Shown here piece by piece: positions 46,158 through 55,852 of a stretch of 64,000 nucleotides of DNA. The translations under genes were made by a program, and so were the position numbers. Numbering within the stretch: position 1 is the first letter of the stretch; every line of letters begins with the position of its first letter. The notes beneath the pieces were generated by a model. It saw only the letters and a program-made list of their open reading frames with translations. It was not told the DNA's origin and did no database searches. Source of the DNA: Tenebrio molitor (taxonomy: Eukaryota > Arthropoda > Insecta > Coleoptera > Tenebrionidae); the NCBI RefSeq assembly GCF_963966145.1, contig NC_091053.1, positions 19,468,001-19,532,000 of the forward strand, in the 5' to 3' direction.

Positions 46158-46690
46158 ATGGGAAAAATTAAACATAAATGCTTTGTAAACAACAAGAGCG
46201 GCGATAAAAAATAAACATTTTAAGTATCCAAAATTAGAAGAACAAAGGAAACGATGGATAGAAGCTTTAGGTAAATGTTGCACCACCCTTCAAAACAGAT
46301 AATGCCTTTATTTGCGAGAAACAGTTTAGCAACAATTTCTTTACTCAAAAAACAAAACTCCATAAATACGCCCTGCCGTCGATTTTTCTTCGTGAAAACA
46401 AACAAACTTCAATAAATAACGTTAGACCAGCTGAACAAATTGAAAATTCTACGATTACTGAAAATCCCACTGTAGAGAATCTAATCCTTCCTGTTATGCC
46501 CAAGGCCCAAAATATACACCCAACAAAATCTTCTAGTGTGTTGCAAGTACTTGAATGCAAGAAAGTTAGTAGTCGTACTTCAAAAGGTAGAAACATTTAT
46601 TATATGGACCGATATCAGCGAAAAACAATTTCAAAATTAAAAAATCTTTTACACGATTCTAAAATTATCTCCAGAAATTTTAGAAGTTAA
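46158..46690 (+). pseudogene. P2 THAP-protein remnant
   Basis: Broken frames read MGKIKHKCFVNNKSGDKK, RWIEALGKCC, SNNFFTQKTKLHKYALPSIF and GRNIYYMDRYQRKTISKLKN. The last parallels KMYYINRSQQQTISKLKFHL in P1. Stops and frame changes interrupt it at about 46215 and 46300. It is a diverged homologue, not a copy of P1. Confidence 0.75.
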
Positions 46691-46914
46691 CGCAAGATCA
46701 AATTATTGAACTAGATCTACCCTTCAATTCAGTTTCACTCGCCTTGAACTAGCCCACTCATGCCCAAAAAATCCCAAATATGTCAGAATTTGTATTAAAA
46801 TGTTTAATACTTATTTAGTCGTTTCTATTTTTTTTAAATAAGTATCAATTTAAATCAAATTGAAAAAAAAAATAGGCAACTAGGTATACAGAAAGTCAGA
46901 TATGCAACTTGTTA

Positions 46915-47698
46915 TACCGGGTGTCCCATCACTTGTGTCCCGTAGGAAAATGACTTTAAAACTAAATTATATTTATATGAAGGTATTATGGACGCATAAA
47001 TACTGTTCACCGCCACAAAAATTGGGTATTACTTTTTTGTTAAAATTAATTACCTAGGTACAGCAGGCAAAAAACTATCACTTTAAAAATTAAATTTTGT
47101 TCAATGCAGTTCAAATTTAGTATACGTTTTGAAAAAATGGTAGAGCAATAAAATCCGTGATTAGAATATAATTAAAGTGTTTTGATGTAAAGATATTTGG
47201 TTAAATTAATTTGGGCCGTTCTACTTTATGAAAATTTATTGCAGACGAAGATTTATGAGGGGTGCAGTGTGTTTGACGCCGTAACACAGGCAGGTACCGC
47301 TGGAACCCTCTTAAATGGTCTTCGTACCATAAATTGCGGACAAGAATAATACCCACAAACTTAACTTTGTCTTCCATAAATTTTTATAAAGTAGAAGGAC
47401 CCAAATTAAATTAACCAAATATCTTTACATCAAAACATTTTAATTAAATTCTAATTACGGATTTTATTTTTCTAACTATTTCATAACGTATACTAAATTT
47501 GAACTGCATCGAACAAAATTTAATTTTTAAAGTGATCGTTTTTTGCTTGCTGTACCTAGGTAATTAATTTTAACAAAAAAGTAATACCCAATTTTTGTGG
47601 CGGTGAACAGTATTTATGCATCTATAATACCTTCATATAAATATAATTTACTTTTAAAGTCATTTTCCTACGGGACACAAGTGATGGGACACCCGGTA
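46915..47698. mobile_element. 784-bp foldback element nested in P2
   Basis: It begins TACCGGGTGTCCCATCACTT and ends with the inverse AAGTGATGGGACACCCGGTA. Inverted homology continues for about 300 bp per arm (for example TAATTACCTAGGTACAGCAG / TGTACCTAGGTAATTAATTT), leaving a short centre. There is no ORF. TA dinucleotides flank it. Confidence 0.85.
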
Positions 47699-47814
47699 CA
47701 TTAGTTTGGCCTAACGCTCGGGCAGCGCCACTTGAGCGCGTCCCCGAAAATGTAATCCCACTTGACAGTCTTACTATAGTTTAATTGTCTGTGTTTTTGA
47801 ATTTACTGTAGATA

Positions 47815-47937
47815 CCTATAGCAAAAAAAAACTGGTACAGTATGTTACTATAGACACTTCCAAAACATACATTTTTGATTAAGTTTTGGAAGTGTCTAAA
47901 GCAACACCATGTACCAGTTTTTTTTTGCTAGTTGATA
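47815..47937. repeat. imperfect hairpin element
   Basis: AGCAAAAAAAAACTGGTACA … TAGACACTTCCAAAAC is matched by GTTTTGGAAGTGTCTA … GTACCAGTTTTTTTTTGC. It lies just beyond P2. Confidence 0.7.
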
Positions 47938-47939
47938 GT

Positions 47940-49256
47940 ACATAACAATACGCGCCTATTCGAATGCAACGTTGTGTCAAAATTTCAAAGCAATCGGTGA
48001 AGATCTTGCGGAGATCTTAGATTTTCAACAAACGAACATTTAGATTTTTATTTAGACACATAGAAGATGTGATGGACAAATGACCGGTCATTTATTTTTG
48101 GTCAAAGTTGACCGGTCCTTGAGCGGTCAATTACTTACCAGTCATTATTGGTCAAAAAGTAGGAACTAGTTAAACACCACAAAATGATTCTTTCAATGTC
48201 AAGGATTATTTTAATACCAAATAATGGTTCTTAATTCCATTTTTTATAACATTTATTGATCGATAAATTATTATTCTAAAATTGTGTAAGTGAGGTTAAG
48301 TTTGAATTGTTTGAAGTTATACTTTGATTTTTCTTTGAATTAAAAGTAACTTGGTGTAAAATATTTCAAAGAATATTGTTGAATACATCGATATACATAA
48401 ATTCTTCAAGTTTGTTCCAGTTTACAGAGTTATACAGCGCAATTAGGTAAGCTTCAAATAACTTCGTCCATTTAAAACAAGCTGATTAAAACATTTTCTA
48501 CTAACATAACGAGGTAATGACATTTATTATTTACAAATGAGCGCTTCTTGGAGTTCATTAGGATTAATCGCCGTGTTATTAAATATCCATCATTTAAATA
48601 TTCAGAAGTTCAGAAGTTTAAGGTCTCTTCAAAATGATCAAGATCGACTGCCTCGAAATTTGCCCCTCGTGGGGTGAATTTGCAAAATGACATAAAAATG
48701 TATAATATACTGAATGACAAAAAAAACCGGTTTATTGACCTTCAAGTAAATTTATCTGGCCAGTAGTTGCTATGATTTAGAATCTGCTATTGGTAGGTCC
48801 ATGGTAATTACCGGTCAAATAAAGTTACTTGAAGGTGAATAAACCGGGCCTTAGCACAGCCCTCTCTACAAGAGGCTTAGTATACTAAGAGCCCATGCCA
48901 TTTAAGAATGCAGTAGATGTCGCTTTGAATGGAGAACGCTTCACACTGGCCAACGCGGCAAATTTGAAAACATACATTCCAAGCAAAATTAACAAAAAAA
49001 AAAAGTCAAAGGAACTTACGGTAGTGATATTCTAATAACAAAATTGTAGTTTAATGATTCGTTTGATACAAAAACTCGATAAGTTTGACACTAATAACCA
49101 AAAAATCGATCAAATATCAAACTTTGACAATAGTTATCAAAAATCGAACATTGCCTTGGTGTAAACTTTTCTCTCATTTTGACCAATCAACGACGGGAAA
49201 ATAGTCCCTATGCTATTCTACACTGCATACATAAATGGAATGGACTGTAGTATACT
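47940..49256. other. repeat-rich intergenic stretch
   Basis: It contains the 40830-40990-like segment (47950-48050), a repeat shared with 61555-61705 and, inverted, 49680-49850 (GGATTAATCGCCGTGTTATT; about 48505-48705), and a small MITE at 48722-48848. No gene is seen. Confidence 0.5.
48722..48848. mobile_element. 127-bp MITE
   Basis: TIRs CCGGTTTATTGACCTTCAAG / CTTGAAGGTGAATAAACCGG around a non-coding core. Confidence 0.65.
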
Positions 49257-49628
49257 ATCGCGCGTTCAAATGAAATCCTGGGCTGGGAAGGCGTTGGCAA
49301 TCGTCGATTGTTGTGCTTTTTTAAAGCGTAGATTAATTGGAGCATGTTGACAGCTAATCTAAAATTTAGAACCAGAAAAATCTTTCCTTTTTTTCTTTTT
49401 TTGCAATGTTTTACATTAAAAATAGAAGAACTTAACGATTCCTATTCTCGAAGCAAGAATCTAAGGACACTTTTGCTGAAAACAAACATGTTTAATTATG
49501 TCCCGATTAAACATAAACAAATGTCATTCGTCCCAAACGGCGGGAAATTCAAACTTTACAATGTTCTAAACGGTTTAATTTTTCCAACGCCTACTCAGCC
49601 CAGGATTTCATTTGAACGCGCAATATTA
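49257..49628. mobile_element. MITE family 'atcgcgcgttcaaatgaaat', copy 2 (uninterrupted)
   Basis: The left end ATCGCGCGTTCAAATGAAAT and CCTGGGCTGGGAAGGCGTTGG are mirrored at the right (CCAACGCCTACTCAGCCCAG, ATTTCATTTGAACGCGCAAT). TIRs are about 42 bp. Other copies: 39873-40812 and 51297-51612. Confidence 0.75.
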
Positions 49629-50635
49629 ATAGCCCAACAAATAAAATTTACCCTTTTTTTTTGTAATGTGCAAATTCACTCCTACGAGGGGCAGCTTCGT
49701 AGCAGCCGATTTTAATAATTTTGAAGTTAAAGTCATCAAGTCCTTGAACTTTTGAATATTTGAATGATGGATAGAAGGATATTTAATAACACGAGGATTA
49801 ATCCGAATGAAATCCAAGAAACTCTCATTTTTAAATAATGAATGGTATTAGCTCATTACGCGCGAAGAAACACATTTAACCAACTTATTGTTTTAAATCG
49901 ATAAAATTATGTAAACTAACTGAGCCGCGCAACTCTACAAAGTGACATAAAATTTAAGAACGTATGTGTATCAAGGCATTTGACCATATCTGGTATGGCA
50001 AAATAATATCGTCTGCTTATAAAATCCCTTTTTCTAGGAAGTAGATTAGTTTATAAATAAGTGGAATAAAATTGTGTCTAGGCTACTACCCTGCGAAGCA
50101 CCCAGAAAAATTGGTAAACTTTTGTGAGTATTTGTCCATATTTGAAACATTAATCTGGAATTGTTCTCCATTACCCCAATAGAGTTAACTATTCATTCTT
50201 AGTTCTGTGTTTCAAAAGTATAGTTTTCAATATTACATGAAACAATTATGTTAGGGTAATAGTATATAACGGTATTAGGCCGATATGGGTTATGTAACAG
50301 ACGAGGTTGAGATATTGTAAAATCGAGGCAGAGCCGAGATTTTATAATCAACCGAGTCTGTTATATCCATATCGGCCGTATGTTGTTTTATAGTTTTCTT
50401 TATATCAATAATACTTAACATTTAACGATGATTTATTTGTAAGACTGACATTTCTCTTTACTTCAAAAATTAAATTTAGTTGTCATCTGTGCCGTAACCG
50501 TAGCAACGGTAGCAAAAATAACGGCCTCGGTCTGATAATTTTGAATAACGGCCTAGTCTGTTATGGGTATCATATCAATGAAGCATTGAGTACTGATAAA
50601 TCCTAATAACAGTATGGTATAAAGAAAAAGTATTT
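49629..50635. other. intergenic stretch with small inverted repeats
   Basis: 49680-49850 is an inverted, diverged copy of the 48505-48705 repeat. 50264-50395 is an inverted repeat (GGCCGATATGGGTTATGTAA / TTATATCCATATCGGCC) around AAATCGAGGCAGAGCCGAGATTT. No gene is seen. Confidence 0.5.
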
Positions 50636-51296
50636 AATCTGGAGATTATACATAATACCCGAATAGATTCATTATTATAATTAATATCTTGCAATTTATT
50701 AAATTTACCGGCTATTATTTATAACCTACAGTGCTCATTGGTAAATTTAATACGAAATTGTAAAGTCACATCTTCCAAGAAGTTTTTATTGTTTTAAACA
50801 AAAAGATAAATAAACCAAACATCATATTACTTTAAGGTGATTAAAAAATACTTATTATTTATTGCCGCAAGATTACTGTTATGGCATCTTGAGTTTATTA
50901 TTATTATCTTTGCAATTAATTTCTTTGATGTACCCTAACAAAATTATTTTTTATTTTAGACCATACACCGCTACATAGGGATGATTTTCTTGCATACTCC
51001 CACAAAGAGATTTTTACATCAGTCTCAATAAATCGCAATATTTTTTCTTCGCAAATAGTAAATTTGTTTTTTAATGGAACTGGGACAATTTTCCGTGTTT
51101 GGTTCCCAATTCATAAAATTGATCGCGTACTTTTACAGTATCTCCATTCATTCATTCCCAGAATCAGTTTGCGACCGTTTATTAAATTTACCGATGGGCA
51201 CTGGAGATTATGAATAATAACCGGTAAATGTAATAAGTTGCAAGACATTAATTATAGTAACCAATCTTGTTGGGTATTATATATAATCTCCGGTTA
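50636..51296. mobile_element. 661-bp inverted-repeat element
   Basis: Arms of about 115 bp: CTGGAGATTATACATAATAC … TTATTAAATTTACCGGCTAT at the left, with the inverse (… GTATTATATATAATCTCCGG) at 51182-51295. The interior is AT-rich and non-coding. The 51297 MITE abuts it directly. Confidence 0.65.
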
Positions 51297-51612
51297 TATC
51301 GTACGTTCAAATGAAATCCTGGACTGAGTAAACGTTGCAAAAAGTAAACCGTTTAGAACAGTGTAAGTTTGAATTTCCCGCCGTTTGACACGAATGTCAA
51401 ATTTGTTTATGTTTAATCGGGACGTAATTGAACATGTTTGTTTTCAGCAAAGTGTGCCCTTAGATATTTGCTTCGAGAATAGGAATCGTTAAGTTATTCT
51501 ACTTTTAATGTAAAACAACATGCTCAAAATAATTTACGCTGTAAAATAGCACAACAAATGACGGTTTCCAACGCTCTCCCAGCCCATGATTTCATTTGAA
51601 CGCGTGATATGT
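51297..51612. mobile_element. MITE family 'atcgcgcgttcaaatgaaat', copy 3
   Basis: The ends TATCGTACGTTCAAATGAAA and TTTCATTTGAACGCGTGATA enclose the same internal motifs (TTGACACGAATGTCA, GAGAATAGGAATCGTTAAGT). It is slightly shorter than copy 2 and reversed relative to it. Confidence 0.7.
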
Positions 51613-51796
51613 ACGAGTACTAACAATTTTCCATAAATATTAAATGAATAATTATTAATTAATTTATTAGCAATTTACGTTAATATCTAGGTAGTTTACG
51701 TAGAACAATTTATTTTTAATTCTGTCTAAGAACTCTAATTCGACAACTAATCGTAAATAAATAACTGGAAATGGTTCTATGTGATATTAAAATTTC

Positions 51797-52272
51797 TTTT
51801 TGTAATTTGCCTCCATTTTGATTCTCTAATAGACATATTAACGAACGCGACGTCATCATCTGCGATGTCATTATAGCCATTAATTCACGGAATATTTTAC
51901 GAAAATTTTTAGGTTGGAAAAGCTTGATGCGGAATTATCTTGTCAGTTTAAATTGGAAAATGTTTCAAGAACAGGAAGTGTCCAGAGGAAAAATTTGACC
52001 GTATTTTTTAGCAATTTCACGTATTTCAAGGCGCGTACATGCAAGATTGTCTTGATTATCTTCCATATTCGTGGTTTGTGACAGAATTTGAATAAAACAA
52101 AAGGCGACTAGAAAAAATTTTTGCTTTTAAAATTAATTTTTTTTTAAATAGTGTTTCATAAGCCCTTGAAGCACTCATTCTTTAAAATAAATCATGGCTA
52201 CGCCACTCGTTTTTTAAACTTGAATTCGTGCTTCAAGACTGGTCTTATGAAACTTGTTTTTTAATATAGGTA
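51797..52272 (+). repeat. dispersed repeat family R12, copy 3
   Basis: TTTTTGTAATTTGCCTCCAT … GACGTCATCATCTGCGATGT … TTTCATAAGCCCTTGAAGCA … ACTGGTCTTATGAAACTTG. It is internally shorter than the two copies in the Ig/FN3 intron. Confidence 0.7.
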
Positions 52273-52471
52273 CTATTCTATAAAATCTAGACACCACGTG
52301 AATATTTTCCGAATTGTTATTCTTTTATTGTTGTTTTTTGCTGTTGTTGTCAAATTGACTTTGTGTGTTTAAAGTTGAATAATTTGTTATTCTTGACTAT
52401 AATATATATACTTTTTTATTTTGTTATGTATTATCTTTGTTTTTTGAGAAATAAAGTATATTATTATTTCG

Positions 52472-55400
52472 TATCCCACCTCCACCCGGCGGCACGGCAA
52501 TTTTGCCGGAGTACATACACTATTACGGATAATACTATCAAGTAATAGTGCAGTGCTTATCAACATAATTACCGGCGTGACTTTTTTGTGTTTTATGTTC
52601 TGTGTCAATGTTAAGGAATTTCCTCACGATGTGACATGAGTATAATAATATACCTTTTTGAATTTCAACCACCAATGTGTTCTCTAAGTCCAAAATTTTT
52701 AAATTTTGCGAATTTTTGCGAATATATCATGACGTTTTTTATATTCGCTTTGAGCCAAAACGGTGCAAGAAGAAATGATGTGTTCAATGGTTTCCCCTTC
52801 AGTTCCGCAAATCCTACATTTATCGATGATCGATTGTAAACCGCATATGTGTTTTTTATAATTTCTTGTATTTATAACACGATCTTGTATTGCAAATATA
52901 AAACCCTCAGTCTCAGGATGAATATTTGATTTTTTAAGCCATGCATGAGAAGCTTGAATATTAATTTCTGGCTGTTCTAGCTCTTTAAAATATCTCCCAT
53001 GTAAAGACTTTTGTTTTATATTTGCAATAGTGTCAGGTATATTTGGCTCAACAATATCTGAAATTACATTATCACTTAAATTTAAAGGTGTGTAACCTTT
53101 GTCCGCTGAAACCAAAGCATTAAAAAAAGTGTTATCACGAGCTCTATTGAGAAAATAATTTTTTAGTGAAGCAATTTGATTGTGTTGTAGAATTTCTAGA
53201 TTTGAAAAACCCCTACCACCATTTTCGCGTGGTAAATTAAATCTTTCAATAGCAGATTTGGGGTGATGTTTACAAAATTTTGTAAAGAGAACTCTAGTTT
53301 GAATATTTATATTCTGTAAATTAGTTTTGGACCATTTTATAACACCAAAAGAATAGGTCAACAATGGAACAGCATATGTATTAACTGCTTTAATTAAATT
53401 ATTACCGTTTAATTTTGATTTTAAAATAGATTTAATTCTTAAATAAAATTGTTTTTCTAAATTTTCTTTTATAATTGAATGTTGAATATGATTTGATTGA
53501 TTAATACCTAAATATTTATAAAATTCTCCTTTATTTAAATTTTTAATGATTTCTCCTTCTTTAGTTATATATTCTAAATTTTCGTAATGACCACGACATA
53601 TTGATTCCGTTTTACACTTATCAATACCAAAACTCATGCCAATATCATTTGAGAAATTTTCAGTTATTGTTAGTAAAGATAAAATGTGATTCTTTTTAGA
53701 TGCATAAAGTTTTATGTCATCCATATAAAGAAGGTGATTTAATTTGGATAGTGTGGTATTATTAACTCTAATATTGAACCATATCCAGTGCTATTTAATA
53801 GATTTGTCAAAGGATTGATGGCTAGACAAAACCATAAAGGACTTAAAGAATCTCCTTGATAAATTCCCCGTTTAATTTGAATAAGCTCGGATTTTAATTT
53901 AGTATTGTTTATTGATAAATTTAAAGTAGTTTTCCAAAATGTCATAACATGGGATAAAAAGTTAATCAAATCCAAATTAATTTTATAAATTTTAAGAATT
54001 TTAATTAACCATGAATGTGGTACTGAATCATAGGCTTTTTTGTAGTCTATGAATGCGGTACAAATATTTCTATTATTTTTTCTAGCTTGTTCCATTATTA
54101 CCGTATCTATTATGAGTTGTTCTTTACAACCAAAACACTCCTTAACACAACCTTTTTGTTCTTCATTAAGTATATTTAATTTTTGACAATGGTCGTAAAT
54201 TATTACTTTAATGCAAGATGTCATAATTTTATAAATTGTAGGTAGACATGTGATTGGCCTATATTTTGATGGATTTTTAGTATCGGAATCTTTTGGTTTC
54301 AGATATGTTATACCATGGGCCAAAAACTCTGGAAATGTGTTAGGTTCCCTAATAAATCCGTTAAAGTGATCAAGTAAGCATTTATGAATACAAGTAAATT
54401 TTTTTAACCAAAAGTTATGAATTTGGTCACCTCCAGGGATTTCCAATTATGTGAACTACGAGTATTAATATTTTTAACTAAAATTTCAAGGCTAATTTGA
54501 ATATGATGTGGATTATTACTATCTGGTATCTCATTTTCTAAATTAGGAATCCATTCTGCCTGATTATTAAATTGAACTTCATTTGACCATATGTTTGACC
54601 AGAATTCTTTAATTTCATTTATATTTGGTAGACCATTATTATTTTGAGTTTTATTATCTGCTAAATTTTTGTAAAACAACTTCTCATTATTTCTAAATAG
54701 TTTATTTTCAAATTTCCGTTGTTTATTATTTTTATATCTTTTTAATCGTTTAGAATAAATATTCAATTTTTGTAATAAAGTGTCTTTAATTTCTATTAGT
54801 GTTTCATTATATTCGTTATATTTTAAACAATGTATTCTGTTTTTATTTAAAATCGATTTAATACAGTTATTTAGATGATTAGAATTTATACCTTTTAAAT
54901 ATTGAGTTATTCTACCTAAATCTCGTCTGATATTGTTAATGCGTTTATTTAGTCTTCGTTCCCATTTTGGTAATTCTTTAGCTTTTATATTATTTGTCTG
55001 GTCAATTTCTTTTGAACCATTTAATCTGATAATTGTTAAAGCTCCACTATATATGATACTGTGTAATTTTCTAAAACTTGTCGTGTTATTTACAAATTTA
55101 GGTAAAATGAATTGGTTTAAAATTTCAATCATTGCAAAGAATTTTTTGGAGCTTTGTTGTTTAGGTAATAGTGGTCTATTAAATGGTTCTATATGTTCAA
55201 ATTCGTTCAGAGTTCTATTAAATTCATCTTCAATTTGTTCTTTAAAATTTTGATGGTAGTAAAAATTTTGATTAATAACATGTATATCATTATAACTCAA
55301 GTCTAAATTATTTATGTCGTTTTGTATCGTGTTGTTTGGTGTTGAATTACTTTGATAACAGAAAGAGTCATTATGATTTGGTAAACTTTGTAAACTTTGC

Positions 55401-55510
55401 GGTTCAACAGAATTTTCAACTAAATTATTAGAAACTTCATTATTGTCAGAATAATTAATTGACAATTCTACCTTTACATCATTTTTGATCTTTTCTAAAA
55501 TTGCCGAAGG
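52472..55510 (-). pseudogene. R4/Dong-type non-LTR retrotransposon, copy 2 (truncated, endonuclease deleted)
   Basis: It is homologous to copy 1 from the common 3' end (52472) to codon ~90 (55510), where it is cut and joined to half of a foldback element. Reading frames: 54404-55525 (N-terminal linker; codons upstream of 55510 are not element sequence), 53739-54446 (RT) and 52699-53724 (RT palm to zinc knuckle CRICGTEGETIEHIISSC). They are split by single-base losses in GGGG (near 54437) and AAA (near 53776) runs relative to copy 1. About 370 bp of copy 1 (31884-32254), encoding the RPD…LLDIAVP endonuclease, are missing and replaced by GCGAATTTTT. It keeps the 22 residues before KYLGINQ that copy 1 lacks. 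Confidence 0.85.
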
Positions 55511-55684
55511 GAGATTGTGTAACAACGTAGAAGACTAAAAGCAATTAAAAAAAATTGTAGCTCAAAAAATAAATGTCATTTTATTTTTTGACATAGAATT
55601 TTTTAAATACATATTTTTTCCGAGTTCTACATGAAGCCAGTAGCTCGTGGTTAAAATTTCTGCCCAACTTTCAAAAACACCCTG
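55511..55684. repeat. half of the 59466-59958 foldback element
   Basis: ACAACGTAGAAGACTAAAAG … TTTTTTGACATAGAATTTTT … CTACATGAAGCCAGTAGCTC … ending TCAAAAACACCCTGTA. It corresponds to one arm of the complete foldback 4 kb downstream. It abuts the broken 5' end of R4 copy 2. Confidence 0.75.
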
Positions 55685-55720
55685 TATTTGAATTCGCAAG
55701 TAAATAATAATTTAATTGAT

Positions 55721-55852
55721 CGGTTTATGTCAAGAAAGTAAATAAGACAAATCTTCTTTTAATTACATAATTAGCTTAGTACGTTAATTCTTTTTTCAGA
55801 TCGGTTTATTCTACTTTTCTTTGGGAATTCAACAGTTGAGAACGTTACCGAA
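55721..55852 (+). promoter_or_regulatory. OR2 upstream region conserved with OR1
   Basis: TTTATGTCAAGAAAG, ACAAATCTTCTTTTAA, GGTTTATTCT and GGGAATTCAACAGTTGAGAA occur in the same order and spacing as upstream of OR1. R4 copy 2 and the half foldback lie directly upstream, so little more than this block can be original promoter. Confidence 0.55.

Larger units (their letters stand above)
45784..47793 (+). mobile_element. second, decayed P element P2 (2010 bp)
   Basis: The right end (47768-47793) carries the same 26-bp terminal repeat as P1 and is followed by TTTTTGAA. The left end begins CACAGACC but is diverged from the consensus (it keeps a TTAAGAC match). Subterminal sequences are inverted copies (TAGCGTTAGGCCAAACTAAA near 45860 / TTTGGCCTAACGCTCGG near 47704). 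A broken THAP gene is on the plus strand, opposite to P1, so the two elements are head-to-head. The transposase domain is absent, and a 784-bp foldback fills much of the interior. Confidence 0.75.
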
